64,000 nucleotides of DNA from Lampris incognitus (Eukaryota > Chordata > Actinopteri > Lampriformes > Lampridae), in the NCBI RefSeq assembly GCF_029633865.1, contig NC_079219.1, positions 11,219,420-11,283,419 of the forward strand, given 5' to 3'. Positions 1 through 9,667 of this stretch are shown piece after piece (the stretch's first letter is position 1; each line of letters begins with the position of its first letter). Both the position numbers and the translations under genes were made by a program. Below the pieces are notes generated by a model. The model was not told the origin of the DNA and ran no database searches. It saw only the letters and a list, made by a program, of their open reading frames with translations.

Positions 1-361
1 GCTGGTAAACTTTTCCGAGAGACATTGGGGTACTACAGTATGTTCCAGGCTTGTGTGCGTCCATAATAGTAACATGTTAAGATAGTGTTAATTATGAAAA
101 TAGATATACAAGAAAGAAATAGATTTATTTAACAAAATTTTATTGAGGGGTGGGGGGCATCAAATAACCATGTATCATGTATATAAAATAGTTGGGAACA
201 TGAGACAAGTATTTTTGGCACCTTGTAAGTTACACAATTACGTGTAATATGTAACATAACTTAAGAATATAAGAACTTAAGTTAACAAGAAAAGTTACTG
301 TTAAAGAACCAACATTAGAAGACAAAACAGTGGATGTGGTTGCATCTTTCTAGAAGACAGC
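1..361. other. AT-rich flank without recognised feature
   Basis: The stretch is AT-rich with a short G run near 146-157. I see no coding frame, no terminal repeats and no similarity to the other repeats in the window. Confidence 0.5.
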
Positions 362-425
362 AGCTGAGCTCCCGCGTTATTATGAAACCCACTGCTTTTC
401 TGGGCAAGACACGCCCTGTGTAGCA

Positions 426-500
426 TTCAAGCGCTAGGATTGGCCAGGCGTCCAAGCGCTAGGATTGGCCAGGCGTTCAAGCGCTAGGATTGGCCAGGCG
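426..500. repeat. Three tandem 25-bp units
   Basis: Units at 426-450, 451-475 and 476-500 each read TYCAAGCGCTAGGATTGGCC followed by AGGCG. They differ only at the second base. The corresponding place in the right arm of the surrounding inverted repeat (near 1362-1394) has a single copy, so the left arm expanded after the arms formed. Confidence 0.9.
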
Positions 501-1047
501 TCCACGCTTGCGCTAGGCACGCCCACGAGCCTACTCACTATTAAAATGAGTTGAGGATTTGAGATTTTTGACCACCTCCGACGCAAACCGTGTTTGTTTT
601 TTGTGATTGAATACACTTTCCCACACGTTTTGTGTGCCCTTGTTAACAAGTAGTGGTTATCGCCATCAGCCAACTACTTAATACAGAAAACATTACTCCC
701 TTTCAGGAACTGTTGCTGCATAATAATATATCAGTATCGTAGTAACTTTAACGCCTCTGCTACCCGACCTCTAATAAATAGGCTAAAGGCATTCTGGTGT
801 CCTCTCTGATTAAAGTGTTATCAATTTGTGACCCCCACATGTTTTGTGTGTGCTTATTAAAAAACTGCGATTATCGCGATCAACCCATTACATAATACCC
901 AACAATCACTTGTCCTTTTGTGGAAAAAATAGCTAAGCTAACAAAAAAAACCACGTCGCTTTGAGTAACGTCAGCCTGTCGTCAAAAAGTTACTACGATA
1001 CTGATATCATATTGAAAGGAATTCAGGGGACAACGCAGCCATAGGAA

Positions 1048-1150
1048 CTGCCGCGGCCGGGAAGCGAATCCGTATCGCCCGCACCGCAGGAGACATCGCT
1101 AACCGCTGGACTAAAGGGCCAGACTCGCCAGCCCGCGGCCAGCGTGTCTT
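1048..1150 (-). mobile_element. tRNA-like SINE-type segment inside the inverted-repeat element
   Basis: Read on the minus strand it gives an A-box-like stretch (TTTAGTCCAGCGGTTAGCGA) and, about 40 bases on, a weak B-box-like GATTCGCTTCC. The layout matches the two clearer copies at 1810-1942 and 2934-3066, so I place it in the same tRNA-derived family. It is a degraded promoter head rather than a functional tRNA gene. Confidence 0.45.
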
Positions 1151-1545
1151 CTTATCCATGCACGTTACAATATTATGCAGCAACAGTTCCTGAAAGGGAG
1201 TAATTTTTTCTGTATTAAGTAGTTGGCTGATGGCGATAACCACCACTTGTTAATAAGGGCACACAAAACGTGTGGAAAAGTGTATTCAATCACAAAAAAA
1301 ACAAACACGGTTTGCGTCGGAGGTGGTCAAAGATCTCAAATCCTCAATTCATTTTAATAAGCTTGGACGCCTGGCCAATCCTAGCGCTTGAATGCTACAC
1401 GGGGCGTGTCTTGCCCAGAAAAGCGGTGGGTTTCATAATAACGCTGAGCTCCCACCTTTACCTGTAAATTGCAAAGGGCAGGTTAGGATACCTCTCAAAC
1501 TTCGCCTCAGAAGAACTTCATGACATTAATTAATTGATCAGATAT

Positions 1546-1641
1546 GATTGCTGATTAGTTCACAAATGCTGATCTGCTGTGGCGACCCCTAACGGGAGCA
1601 GCCGAAAGTTGTAGTAGTAGATTGCTGATTAGTTCACAAAT
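1546..1641 (+). mobile_element. 53-bp RTE 3'-end insertion with 22-bp target duplication
   Basis: A 22-bp sequence, GATTGCTGATTAGTTCACAA plus AT, occurs at 1546-1567 and again at 1620-1641. Between them lie about 53 bp containing CTGCTGTGGCGACCCCTAAC and ending in GTAGTAGTAG. The same ending closes the RTE-like LINE at 38860-40180 (about 40132-40180). It is therefore an extremely 5'-truncated RTE insertion, with the terminal G shared between the tail and the repeat. Confidence 0.85.
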
Positions 1642-1809
1642 ACATCTTAATTCAATGTATAAGAAATAGTAATAACACAGGTACACTATACAGTAGTAAT
1701 CTTTCACATAACGTACTGCCAATATGTAGCTAGTCAGTTTGTGCCTCACAGAAACGATGCTGAGCATGGCAGCATGGAAAAGCTTGGATATAAGGAAGGA
1801 AGCCAGTGA

Positions 1810-1942
1810 AACCGGTTATTTTCTTGCCCGGTGCGGGATTCGATAAGGGTGTACTGCACCACAAGGCGACATCACTAACCGCTCGACTAAAGGGTCAGAC
1901 TCGTTATCTAGGGGCTAACGTGTCTTATTAGTAGTTTACACC
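1810..1942 (-). mobile_element. tRNA-derived SINE-like element, copy 1
   Basis: The minus strand carries an A-box-like CGAGCGGTTAGTGATGTCGC and a B-box-like TTATCGAATCCCGCACC, spaced as in a tRNA gene. The copy is about 90% identical to 2934-3066 over its whole length. It ends in CTTATTAGTAGTTTACACC on the plus strand. No CCA end or intact cloverleaf is evident, so I call a SINE rather than a tRNA gene. Confidence 0.6.
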
Positions 1943-2040
1943 AGCATCTAAAACGAGAGCATCTATCTAGCTACATAAGTCTTAAACACTAAACGTTACT
2001 TTGACCTAACATTACACACACACAATCGATTCACTATGGC

Positions 2041-2182
2041 CGTGTTCACAGCGATCGTCTGTGCAAATATCTGCGCAGATTCGCTGATCCGGACAACATC
2101 TGATAGTTTGTTACAAGGGGGGGATGTTGTAAAGATCAGCATTTGTGCGCAAATATCCGCACAGATGATCACTGTGAACACG
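2041..2182. repeat. Imperfect palindrome, about 60-bp arms
   Basis: The left arm (2041-2101, GTGTTCACAGCGATCGTCTG...) and right arm (2121-2182, ...CAGATGATCACTGTGAACAC) are reverse complements at roughly 80% over about 60 bp, with a 20-bp G-rich centre. Because of this both strands give similar short open frames, neither of which looks like a real protein. It is probably a small foldback MITE. Confidence 0.65.
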
Positions 2183-2930
2183 ATCTCTCGGTTTTCAGTG
2201 ACAACCGGAAAACAGCCAGCTCTGGCTTGCGTCACTACAAAGACGTTTGTCGCTTCAGTGATGAGAAGAGAAAATGACCTTAGCGTGAGCAAGCGTGAGT
2301 ATCTCGACAGCTCCGACATGTTTATAAAAACACAAAGGGGGGGGGGAAGCTTTACACCGACGCATATTTAAACCTGGCTCTTAAAATAAAATGCAATTTC
2401 AAAATACAGCTTACCCAGTTACAGCGAGTCCCCTTCTTCATTCTATCCATACGGATCCTTACTATTATCAAAACCACTCCCTGATAACCCTCAGGTTGGA
2501 ACACACGACTCATCCGAGCACGTTGTAGGAGGGACTGGATCTGATCCAACCCCGCCCCAGATCCAGCCCTGCCCATTTTGGTTCTGCTTGCACCGCATTC
2601 ACTGTGGCAGCTGTACCCGGATCTATACCCGCAGCCCGCATTTCAGACAGTTCAGAGTTCTCCCGTAGTCCGGAAGTCCGTTCAGTGTTATGTCGGGCTC
2701 TCTCAGCGCCTCCCTGCGAAGCCTGGATGATGTGCAGCTCTGTATTAGCTGTGCTTTAATGTCAGAATCTGTTTTTAAACTCAGTTCTTTGCGTCTGGTG
2801 TGGCATCTATACAGGTTTTCTCCTGGTTGCTGCACTGCTTTATGAATATGTAGATTTGATACTGGACATTCTCTCTGGGTGAAAAATATCCCGTAAACCT
2901 CTGTTTCGTTTTTTTGTTTTTGTATACTCG
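2183..2930. other. Interval with no recognised gene
   Basis: A homopolymer G run lies near 2337-2346. The rest is unique-looking sequence. A 125-aa minus-strand frame overlaps the adjacent SINE and has no recognisable domain. Confidence 0.4.
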
Positions 2931-2933
2931 TGT

Positions 2934-3066
2934 AACCGGTTATTTTCTTGCCCGGTGCGGGATTCGATACGAGGTGTACTGCACCACAAGGCGACGCCAC
3001 TAACCGCTCGACTAAAGGGTCAGACCCGTTGGCTGAGGGCTAACGTGTCTTATTAGTAGTTTACAC
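2934..3066 (-). mobile_element. tRNA-derived SINE-like element, copy 2
   Basis: This is the same family as 1810-1942. The minus strand has the A-box-like CGAGCGGTTAGTGGCGTCGC and the B-box-like GTATCGAATCCCGCACC. The ends read GTGTAACCGG and TTTACAC on the plus strand, forming a short GTGTAA/TTACAC inverted repeat. Confidence 0.6.
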
Positions 3067-3644
3067 TTGTCTGCCTCGACTGCCATAGTATATCATAGAT
3101 ACCATCCACTCGATTTCCTGCCAAGCACAACAGCAAAGCTTTTAGCCTAGCATCACCAGTAATGTTCATAGCGATGGAATAGTTTCCAAACCCTTGTACC
3201 CGTTTTGTCCATCGTGGTCCAACAGAACTGGGATCGCTTCCAGTATCAAAGGGCAGGAGAGCGACGCTGCCTGCGAGCGACAGGGTAACGTTATTTTGGG
3301 AGTTAGCTTGTGTCCTCGTTAGCTTAGCTTAGCAACTCACTCGGTGCTTTTCTTTTCTTTCTGTAACGCAATTTTGATTCGTCGCACAGGTTTGATCCTC
3401 GTCGCCAATGTGACATTATGTGCTTCTCATAACATTTATGAATGGACAGACAACGACTGGAGTGAAAGTCTGTGACTGAGTCCTGACGGAACGTACGTGC
3501 TTGACTACCTACATATCCTCCTACCAGCAGGGGGCGTACGTTGACTAGAGCGCAGTCACACAGACTGTAATGATTTGCTTGTGGACATTACACATGGTAG
3601 GTAGGGTTAGGTTTTTTTTCTGTGAATGAACGCTGATTTATTTC
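3067..3644. other. Interval with no recognised gene
   Basis: Contains CpG-bearing sequence and a GTTAGCTTAGCTTAG stretch near 3318-3332. I see no open frame of note and no repeat match to the rest of the window. Confidence 0.4.
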
Positions 3645-4586
3645 CAGAGGCGGACAAAGTACACAACTCCATTACTTGAGTCAAAGTATAGATACTCCCT
3701 GGTCAAATATTACTGCAACTGAAAGTTGTTCAGTCAAAATGTTGTTTGAGTTAACGTACTGGAATACTTGCTTTTATAAATACTTAAGTATTCAAAAGTA
3801 CATTTTCTTGTTAATGTCAGCGTATTGTTGTATTGTTGCCACAATGCATTTACAGAATTTAATGACTGAAAACAACCGACTGAACGCACTGACTTGCTTG
3901 TAGAACCTGTAGAATAAAAACCTTGTAGAACATGCTATAAGGCCTATAGAAACACAACTGAATCAACAAAAGGACAACCATTGTTTTCATTGTTTTATTT
4001 AACAACAATACAAAATTTACTAAAACAACCAACCTACCTTAAAATCCCAGTTACACACCTCTAGCTTCAACACTGCTCTAAGTGAGACAAAAAAAGGTTG
4101 TATTCACAACCAAACAAAACTCAGACAATGAAGTATTGGTTAATTTTGACGATACATCCACCCAACTTTAAAGTCCAAAATAAGTGCACTTCTGTACAAA
4201 CATACAACTCCATGATGAATATAGCAAAGACGATGTAAATGTAACATATAAATAAATATAAAACAATATGTATTTATAACATTTATTAGTATATACTTTT
4301 TTTTTGAAACTTGATGCATCTCCTGTCAATACATTTGTAGCCCACTTCCTGAAAACTACGTTGGCAACACCCACAAGCTGGCTGCAGCCAGCGACACAGC
4401 CACATACAGTGATAAAGTCGCTGCCGGTGTGAGCGAAGGATAACGGGAACCTTCACAGAAATGCAGCGGAGTCAAAAGTACAATATTAGTCTTTCAAATG
4501 TAGTGGAGTAAAAGTCATACATTTCCAAAAAAAATTAATACTCAAAGTACAGATACTCGATTGTACTTCGTTACTGTTCAACCCTG
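3645..4586. mobile_element. Non-autonomous hAT-like element
   Basis: The left end is CAGAGGCGGACAAAGTACAC. The right end, reverse-complemented, reads CAGGGTTGAACAGTAACGAA followed by GTACAATCGAGTATCTGTAC. Both ends also share an ACTTTGA(G)TA(T)...GATACT block a little inside. The CAG...CTG ends and the internal GTACTT motifs are typical of fish hAT MITEs. The 8-bp flanks (TTTATTTC and TTCATTCT) match at 5 of 8, a weak duplication. There is no transposase frame inside. Confidence 0.6.
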
Positions 4587-5338
4587 TTCATTCTGAACAT
4601 GTAAATAAGCAGGATATAACATACAGATGAGCTATTGCCAATAATTTGAAGTGATCAACAAATCCACACATCAAACTCGGCCAATAAATCTCCATATGCA
4701 TCAGATTATTTGTTAAAGGAGTAGGAGGAATTATACACTTATTTTTTCCTACCCCTTCTCACCTACTCAAGTTAATTCAGCTACTATACATTTCAAACTC
4801 AATTCCCACTGTGCTGTACTGGGAACAATAAGAGAGGGAAAAAATTTCAAAAATACATGAGAGCGAGAGAAAACAATGAGTAGAAAAAGAAAAACATCCT
4901 AATGTCATGTATCTCACAGATCTCAATGCTACGTACAACCCAAATATCCACTCGGTGTCATAGAAAGAAAAAAAAAGTAATAAGAAATGTTTAGAGACAA
5001 ATGAAACTGAGTTAACGCAACATAACCTAAGCTTAACTGTGGGGTTGGCTTTATTAAACGGTTTTGTAAAGAGTTTATGAAGGGCATGGGTCGGCACTCG
5101 TCTTAACATGTTGACTATGACGCTCAGGTTGGTTATTTGTCGTCCAAAAGAAGATAAAATAAAGATTTAAAGTTTTTCTATCGTTCAGGCTGTTTGGTGT
5201 AAATGAAAATGTATACTGAAGTAAGCTGTTTTCACGCTTAAACGGCATGCAAAGACTTGCTGTATGAATTAATATTATTTGAGATGAAATTCATGTAGTG
5301 ACCATAACGTTTGTGACAATTTTTCTGTTTTTTTGTAG
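4587..5338. other. Interval upstream of the zinc-finger exons
   Basis: AT-rich sequence with no recognisable coding or repeat content. It ends in a pyrimidine-rich TTTTTCTGTTTTTTTGTAG acceptor for the exon that follows. Confidence 0.4.
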
Positions 5339-5720
5339 ACGCATCACTCGATCATTCCTCCCAGTGGAGAGAGCATGCAGTCGAACGCTGTACAACATGT
5401 TGCAGACTTTACCACTGCCCCCTTTGCCCGAAACACAAACCCAGCCCACCATCCAGGCTTCAGCAGCACCTAGATGTCCAGGTGGAAAATGCCATTACAT
5501 TTAAAGGTCATTTCTATTTGAAAGTGTGTCTTCTGGTCTTGTAAGTCATTGGCTAATTCAAGACTTTTTTTCTTGACTTGCTCTTGGATAAGATCTGCAG
5601 ATGCAATTTAAACCACAGGGGTGGGGGACATTTTCATTGCCCCGTTTGTGGCAAAACTGTCATTGGAAGAAAAGACATGGAAGGACACCTGGAGGCTTGC
5701 CAAGGTGCCACAAAATAGAC
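5339..5720 (+). pseudogene. Zinc-finger protein exons, gene or pseudogene of unknown identity
   Basis: An acceptor (TTTTTTTGTAG) precedes an exon at 5339-5540 encoding a YHCPLCPKHKPSPPSRLQQH finger-like segment. It ends at a GTAAGT donor (5541). After only 60 bp, a TCTGCAG acceptor opens a second exon at 5601. The phases fit, and the joined frame continues into a C2HC finger (FHCPVCGKTVIGRKDMEGHL, then EAC) before a TAG at about 5716-5718. A 60-bp intron is short for fish, and the stop follows the second finger closely, so the gene may be broken or may splice out at CAAG|GTGCCA near 5703. Finger order and spacing suggest a nucleic-acid-binding protein. I do not recognise the family. Confidence 0.45.
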
Positions 5721-6468
5721 CATCCACCTCAAGTTGCTGCTGGTCTGAAGATAACCTAGACCCGAGTCTATCAGTGACTACTCCTGTTCCGTTGTTTGCC
5801 CACTGGACAGAGACATCACAAGCCCTCCTGCGAGGGGCCACCACTGGTCAGACTGAAGAACCAGAAGTTAGAGGACATTACTGAGGTCAGATTTTGTTTT
5901 TTTTTAAAGCAGTCCATTTTGCTTGAGTTCTATTTTTGTTTTCCTTTGAGTTTACTCTTACACCAATGTTTTAATTTCCCTGTTCCACCACTCTTTAAAA
6001 TTAGGTTTACACAGGCAGTGATTATTGAACATATCCTTCCTCGGTTGTATCGGTATTTAACAATCTTGAAGGCCAGTTCTCTGTTTAGTTTTAGCTTATT
6101 AAAACAGGGCCCTTAAACCTAAAAATATGCTAAAAATTGCATACTTCACTAAAATTAGGGTGGTTCATAGTGATGGCCCCCTTTTTCCAAGTTAACTCCT
6201 GTGCTGCAGTCACTGTAAAGAATGTGCCGTCCCAATAGCTTAGGATTGAATCCACACCTTATATGTTGTCTTTAATTTAAAAATAGACAGTGCATAAATA
6301 ATGCAAGATTAATAAATGAATACTCTGCAGTCAACAGACCTAAATTGGTAAAAATTAAAAAATTTTGAGCTGGCTAACATGTCTTTGTGGATTAGTTTGA
6401 GAACTGGCTCTGATGGGAACATTGCTTGTATTTGAATTTTAAAAATAATTAATTTTTCTTTTTTAAGA

Positions 6469-6604
6469 GAGAGAAGCAATTACAGCCTCAGGAAGCTGAT
6501 GTCTCAGTTGCAAAAGATGTGGAGACGACAGTGGAAGCAGTAGGCTTGTTTCCCAGTTCTGTGCTGCTGACCCAAGAGGGATGCTCTTCCTATGGCGTAT
6601 TCTG
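6469..6604 (+). CDS. Possible last exon of the upstream zinc-finger gene
   Basis: A pyrimidine-rich tract ending in TTTTTTAAG opens an acidic frame (segment QPQEADVSVAKDVETTVEAV) that runs to a TGA at about 6603-6605. No domain is visible. The link to the exons at 5339-5720 rests only on strand, proximity and the splice-like border. It could be a chance frame. Confidence 0.25.
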
Positions 6605-7029
6605 AGAAAAAGCTACTGGTAAAGTATATGTAATTTTATTACATTCTGTGTTCAGTAGGAGAGGGTGTGTGTGTGTGTGTGTTTGAATAGAGGTTATGAT
6701 ACTGTTGGTGCAGCAATTATGCTATATAGGAAGACAACCTGTTCTTTCGTTCTCTCTTTTCCAAAGGACGGGTGGAGCTTAGGATTGTACATGACTGAAA
6801 ACAGGCAGCAGCCTAGGTTGAAGCAGACCAGCATGTGTTTTCAGCCAAGGTGGAGTTGCCTGATGTGTTGAAGATGGGGGAAGAGGAACAGGCAGAGGCT
6901 GCACGGTTATTTGGAAAGCTCTGAGTTGAGGAAACAAGCGAGGGCCTGGATGAACATAAGGGAATCAATCTTGGAGCCATTCAAGTTTATATTTTACAAC
7001 ACTGAAGACATGTGGAAGGGTTTCTTTTC
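6605..7029. other. Interval with short GT run and no recognised gene
   Basis: A (GT)n tract of about 16 bp lies near 6666-6681. The remaining sequence has short frames without recognisable motifs. Confidence 0.4.
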
Positions 7030-7343
7030 CCCTACTTGTACCCGGCCAATTACCTCACTCTTCCGAGCTGTCCCGGTTGCGGCTCCACCCCCTCTGCTGA
7101 TCCGGGGAGGGCTGCAGACTACCACATGCCTCCTCCAATACAAGTTATGTTGCCAGCCGCTTCTTCTCACCTGATAGTGAGGAGTTTCACCAGGGGGATG
7201 TAGCGCATGGGAGGATCATGCTGTTCCCCCTCCTCCCTGAACAGGCGGCCCGACCAAGCCGAAGGTAACATGGGGATTCAAACTGGCGATCCCCATGTTG
7301 GTAGGCAACGGAATAGACCGCTACGTTACCCAGACGCCCAAGG
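7030..7343 (-). mobile_element. tRNA-derived SINE, minus strand
   Basis: On the minus strand it begins GGGCGTCTGGGTAACGTAGC. It has an A-box-like GTAACGTAGCGGTC, a B-box-like AGTTTGAATCC, and the downstream body shared with the copies at 19345-19780 and 47431-47875: the GGCTTGGTCGGGC block, the TGTAGTCTGCAGCCC-like block and the CAATTGGCC-rich tail. Part of the body is missing compared with those copies. Confidence 0.75.
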
Positions 7344-7699
7344 CACATGTGGGAGTTTTGTGAAGAAATTATAGATAGCCAAAAGTATTTGGGAAACTGA
7401 ATGCCAAATGGTTAACAACTAATAACTTTGAGTAATATTAGTAACGCACTACTGTTGTTGTGCTATGTTGTGTTTACTGATTAAAGGGCAACAAAACGTT
7501 TGATCACTTTGTCAGTCTGTCTCTTTTGCTTCTTTTTTTTTAATGAAGCACTTAATAATTCACTTTGATTATACCTTGAAGAACACAGAGATACGTTAGT
7601 GTGTTTTATTATAAGCCTTTATTGGCCCCCCACCCCTCAAAGGGCAAATTTAGGTGTTCCAGCAGCACAAGGACAGACACGGCACAGACAGTTACAACC
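7344..7699. other. Interval with no recognised gene
   Basis: AT-rich sequence between two repeats. No open frame with recognisable motifs. Confidence 0.4.
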
Positions 7700-7860
7700 A
7701 AATATGAAATTAATGGTGGCCTGGGGAGCCCTGTGATGGCCTGGCGGCCTGTCCAGGGTGTCTCCCTGCCTGCCGCCCAATGACTGCTGGGATAGTCTCC
7801 AGCCCCAAGAGCAACCCCAAGAGCAGGATAAGCGGTTTGGATAATGGATGGATGGATGGT
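7700..7860 (+). repeat. LINE-type 3' tail ending in (GGATGG)n
   Basis: Contains TGCCGCCCAATGACTGCTGG, a GAGCAGGATAAGCGGTTTGG block and a terminal ATAATGGATGGATGGATGG. The same consensus occurs three times at 26430-26757. It is a common fish non-LTR 3' end. No reverse transcriptase is attached here. Confidence 0.7.
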
Positions 7861-8519
7861 GGCTCAGAATAAGAATGGAAAATAAAGATGCACAATGGAA
7901 GATAAAATTAAAAAAAAAAATTCTTAAGTCAAGCAATATAGCCAAGAAATACTCTTAAAACAGTGCAGTACAAATGATGGTGAGTAAAAGTATAGTATAT
8001 GTAGGAGTTAGGTGGAACTATTTGTTGTAATAGCACACAACAGAAAAGTTTATATAACATGATAAAAGATGTGGCTTATGACATGAGTCTAATTATTTTA
8101 AGAAAATAAATATGGTTGTAACTATTCCTGCCCTCCATGTGTGCTGACATTGCTTGTGTAGTTAAAATATTTTTTGGCCTATATCTCTTCTGAAGATTTT
8201 CAGGTTTACAGTACAAGCAGACAAATAGGCTACCTGTGTCATATCAAATACCCACGGTTGTCAGTTTTCCATATTAAATTCAGCTGACTGGAGTAAAATG
8301 ACATGGTATAGTATTCTTCAAAGGAAAATTATGAATGAGTGTTTTTTGAGAAAGACAGAAAGAGAGGTCTAAGCTCCAATTGTTCAAACACCAAGCTTTG
8401 TTTTTCTATGAACTGATGTTGCTAGGCTATATGGGCAGAGGTTTTTTGTTTTTAATTTCAATTTCTAGTGATTCCCCTTATCCCACCTGATTAACCCAAT
8501 GGCATATGGCTGGAATTCT
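7861..8519. other. Interval with no recognised gene
   Basis: AT-rich intergenic-looking sequence with one poly-A stretch (7909-7920). Confidence 0.4.
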
Positions 8520-8857
8520 TGTCGAATAACTCCCCTGGCTCACGTTTCCACAGGAAGGAGATAGTCGTAACACCAGATTCCTTCAAACTGGTGAACGACG
8601 AGTCCCCGAACACTACACCGATCTACACCCACTATCTATCGGGTAAGGGTGGCCTAATGAATGCCTTACCCCGTGGACGCTCTGATCATGACCGGTTACG
8701 GCGAATCTGGGGCCAGAACCTCCCAGCCACATGACGAGCGGGTTGCAAGAACGGCGGTTTATTCCGCTCGGCCATCAGAGCGGCCTTATATGGACGGAGT
8801 TTATGTCCTATTTTGACAGAATAAATCAATAGCACGTGTGAATAAGATACTGTTACA
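8520..8857 (-). mobile_element. Possible solo LTR
   Basis: The block starts TGTCGAATAAC and ends ATACTGTTACA. On the minus strand it has a TATATAAGGCCGC TATA-like box followed about 20 bases later by GAATAAACC, a polyadenylation-like signal, as in a compact retroviral-type LTR. The 5-bp flanks (ATTCT and CGTAA) do not match, so this is a tentative call from base composition and signals only. Confidence 0.28.
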
Positions 8858-8880
8858 CGTAAAATGATTGAATTTATATA

Positions 8881-9667
8881 CACTGATCAGCCAAAACATT
8901 AAAACCACTGACAGGAGCGTCCGCGGTGGCGTAGCGGTCTAAGCATCGGCTTGGTGTCGATGCAGTTCCCCACTGGGGACTGGGGTTCGCGCCCCGGTCT
9001 CGTCAGATCCGACTATGGCCGAACTCGATGAAGCAGCAATCATTGGCAACGCTGTCTTCGGGAGGGGGGCGGAGTCGGCTTGTGTTCGTCATGTGAATGC
9101 GTCTCTGTGTGTGTCGGAAAAACAGTGGTTCGGCTTGGATTCGCCTTGTCACGAAAGTGGGGAGGCGTCTCCTTCGAGACTGCCGGCCGGAGAGATGCAG
9201 TTGGCGAACGCATGCAATACGAGGGTGGGTGTTTGAATTAAAATAGGGATCAATTGGCCACTAAATGGGGAGAAAAAAGGGAAAAATCAGAAATAAAAAA
9301 AAAAAAACACTGACAGGTGAGTGAATAACAATGATTATCTCGTTACAATTGCACCTGTCAAGGGTGGGCTATATTAGGCAGCAAGTGAGCAGTCAGTTCT
9401 TGAAGTTGATGCATTAAAAGCAGGAAAAATGGGCAAGTGTAAGGATCTGAGCGACTTTGACAAAGGCCAAACTGTGATGGCCTGAAGACTGGGTCAGAGC
9501 ATCTCCAAAACGGCAGGTCTTGTGGAGTGGTCCTGGTATGCAGTGGTCAGTACCTACCAAAAGTGGCCCAAGGAAGGACATTTGGTGCTGGCAACAGGGT
9601 CATGGGCACTCAAGGCCCACTGCTTTGAGTGGGGAGCGAAGGCTAGCCCGTCTGGTCCAATCTCACA
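8881..9667 (+). mobile_element. Broken Tc1-like element carrying a SINE
   Basis: The TA at 8879-8880 is followed by a terminal repeat starting CACTGATCAGCCAAAACATT. The transposase 5' part starts at 9429 ([14 protein letters not shown]) with an in-frame stop (MA*RLGQSISKTAG), and the frame shifts again before about 9650. The element is cut off at about 9667 by Penelope-related sequence, so the catalytic domain and right terminus are gone. The SINE at 8916-9307 splits the left terminal repeat. Confidence 0.75.
8916..9307 (+). mobile_element. tRNA-derived SINE inserted in Tc1
   Basis: Flanked by the perfect 10-bp duplication CACTGACAGG (8906-8915 and 9308-9317). It has an A-box-like GGTGGCGTAGCGGTCTAAGC and a B-box GGTTCGCGCCCC. 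It ends in a GGGATCAATTGGCC-like tail and poly-A. It is a different subfamily from the SINE at 19345-19780 but has a similar tail. Confidence 0.85.

Larger units (their letters stand above)
362..1455. mobile_element. Inverted-repeat (foldback-like) element
   Basis: The sequence from about 362 to 727 recurs in reverse complement at about 1171-1455, starting from the same GAGCTC-containing edge. Shared blocks include the GCGCTAGGATTGGCCAGGCG motif, a run around ACGCAAACCGTGTTTG and a block ending in CAGGAACTGTTGCTGCATAAT. The arms are about 90% alike apart from extra tandem copies in the left arm. The middle holds a diverged third copy of part of the arm (about 825-925, direct orientation) and a tRNA-like segment. 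Short frames in the arms are mirror images of each other and do not look like real genes. This fits a non-autonomous foldback or long-TIR DNA element. The family is not recognised and no clear target-site duplication was found. Confidence 0.6.

Noticed and set aside
426..500. Three 25-bp repeats as a CRISPR-like array
   Set aside because: Units are directly adjacent with no spacers, lie in a foldback element, and the genome is a vertebrate's.
1810..3066. Functional tRNA genes on the minus strand
   Set aside because: A- and B-box-like sequences are there, but no full cloverleaf, and the segments are repeated with extended tails as in SINE-type elements.
7601..7945. Overlapping short frames on both strands
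   Set aside because: They translate the common LINE tail at 7700-7860 and its flanks.
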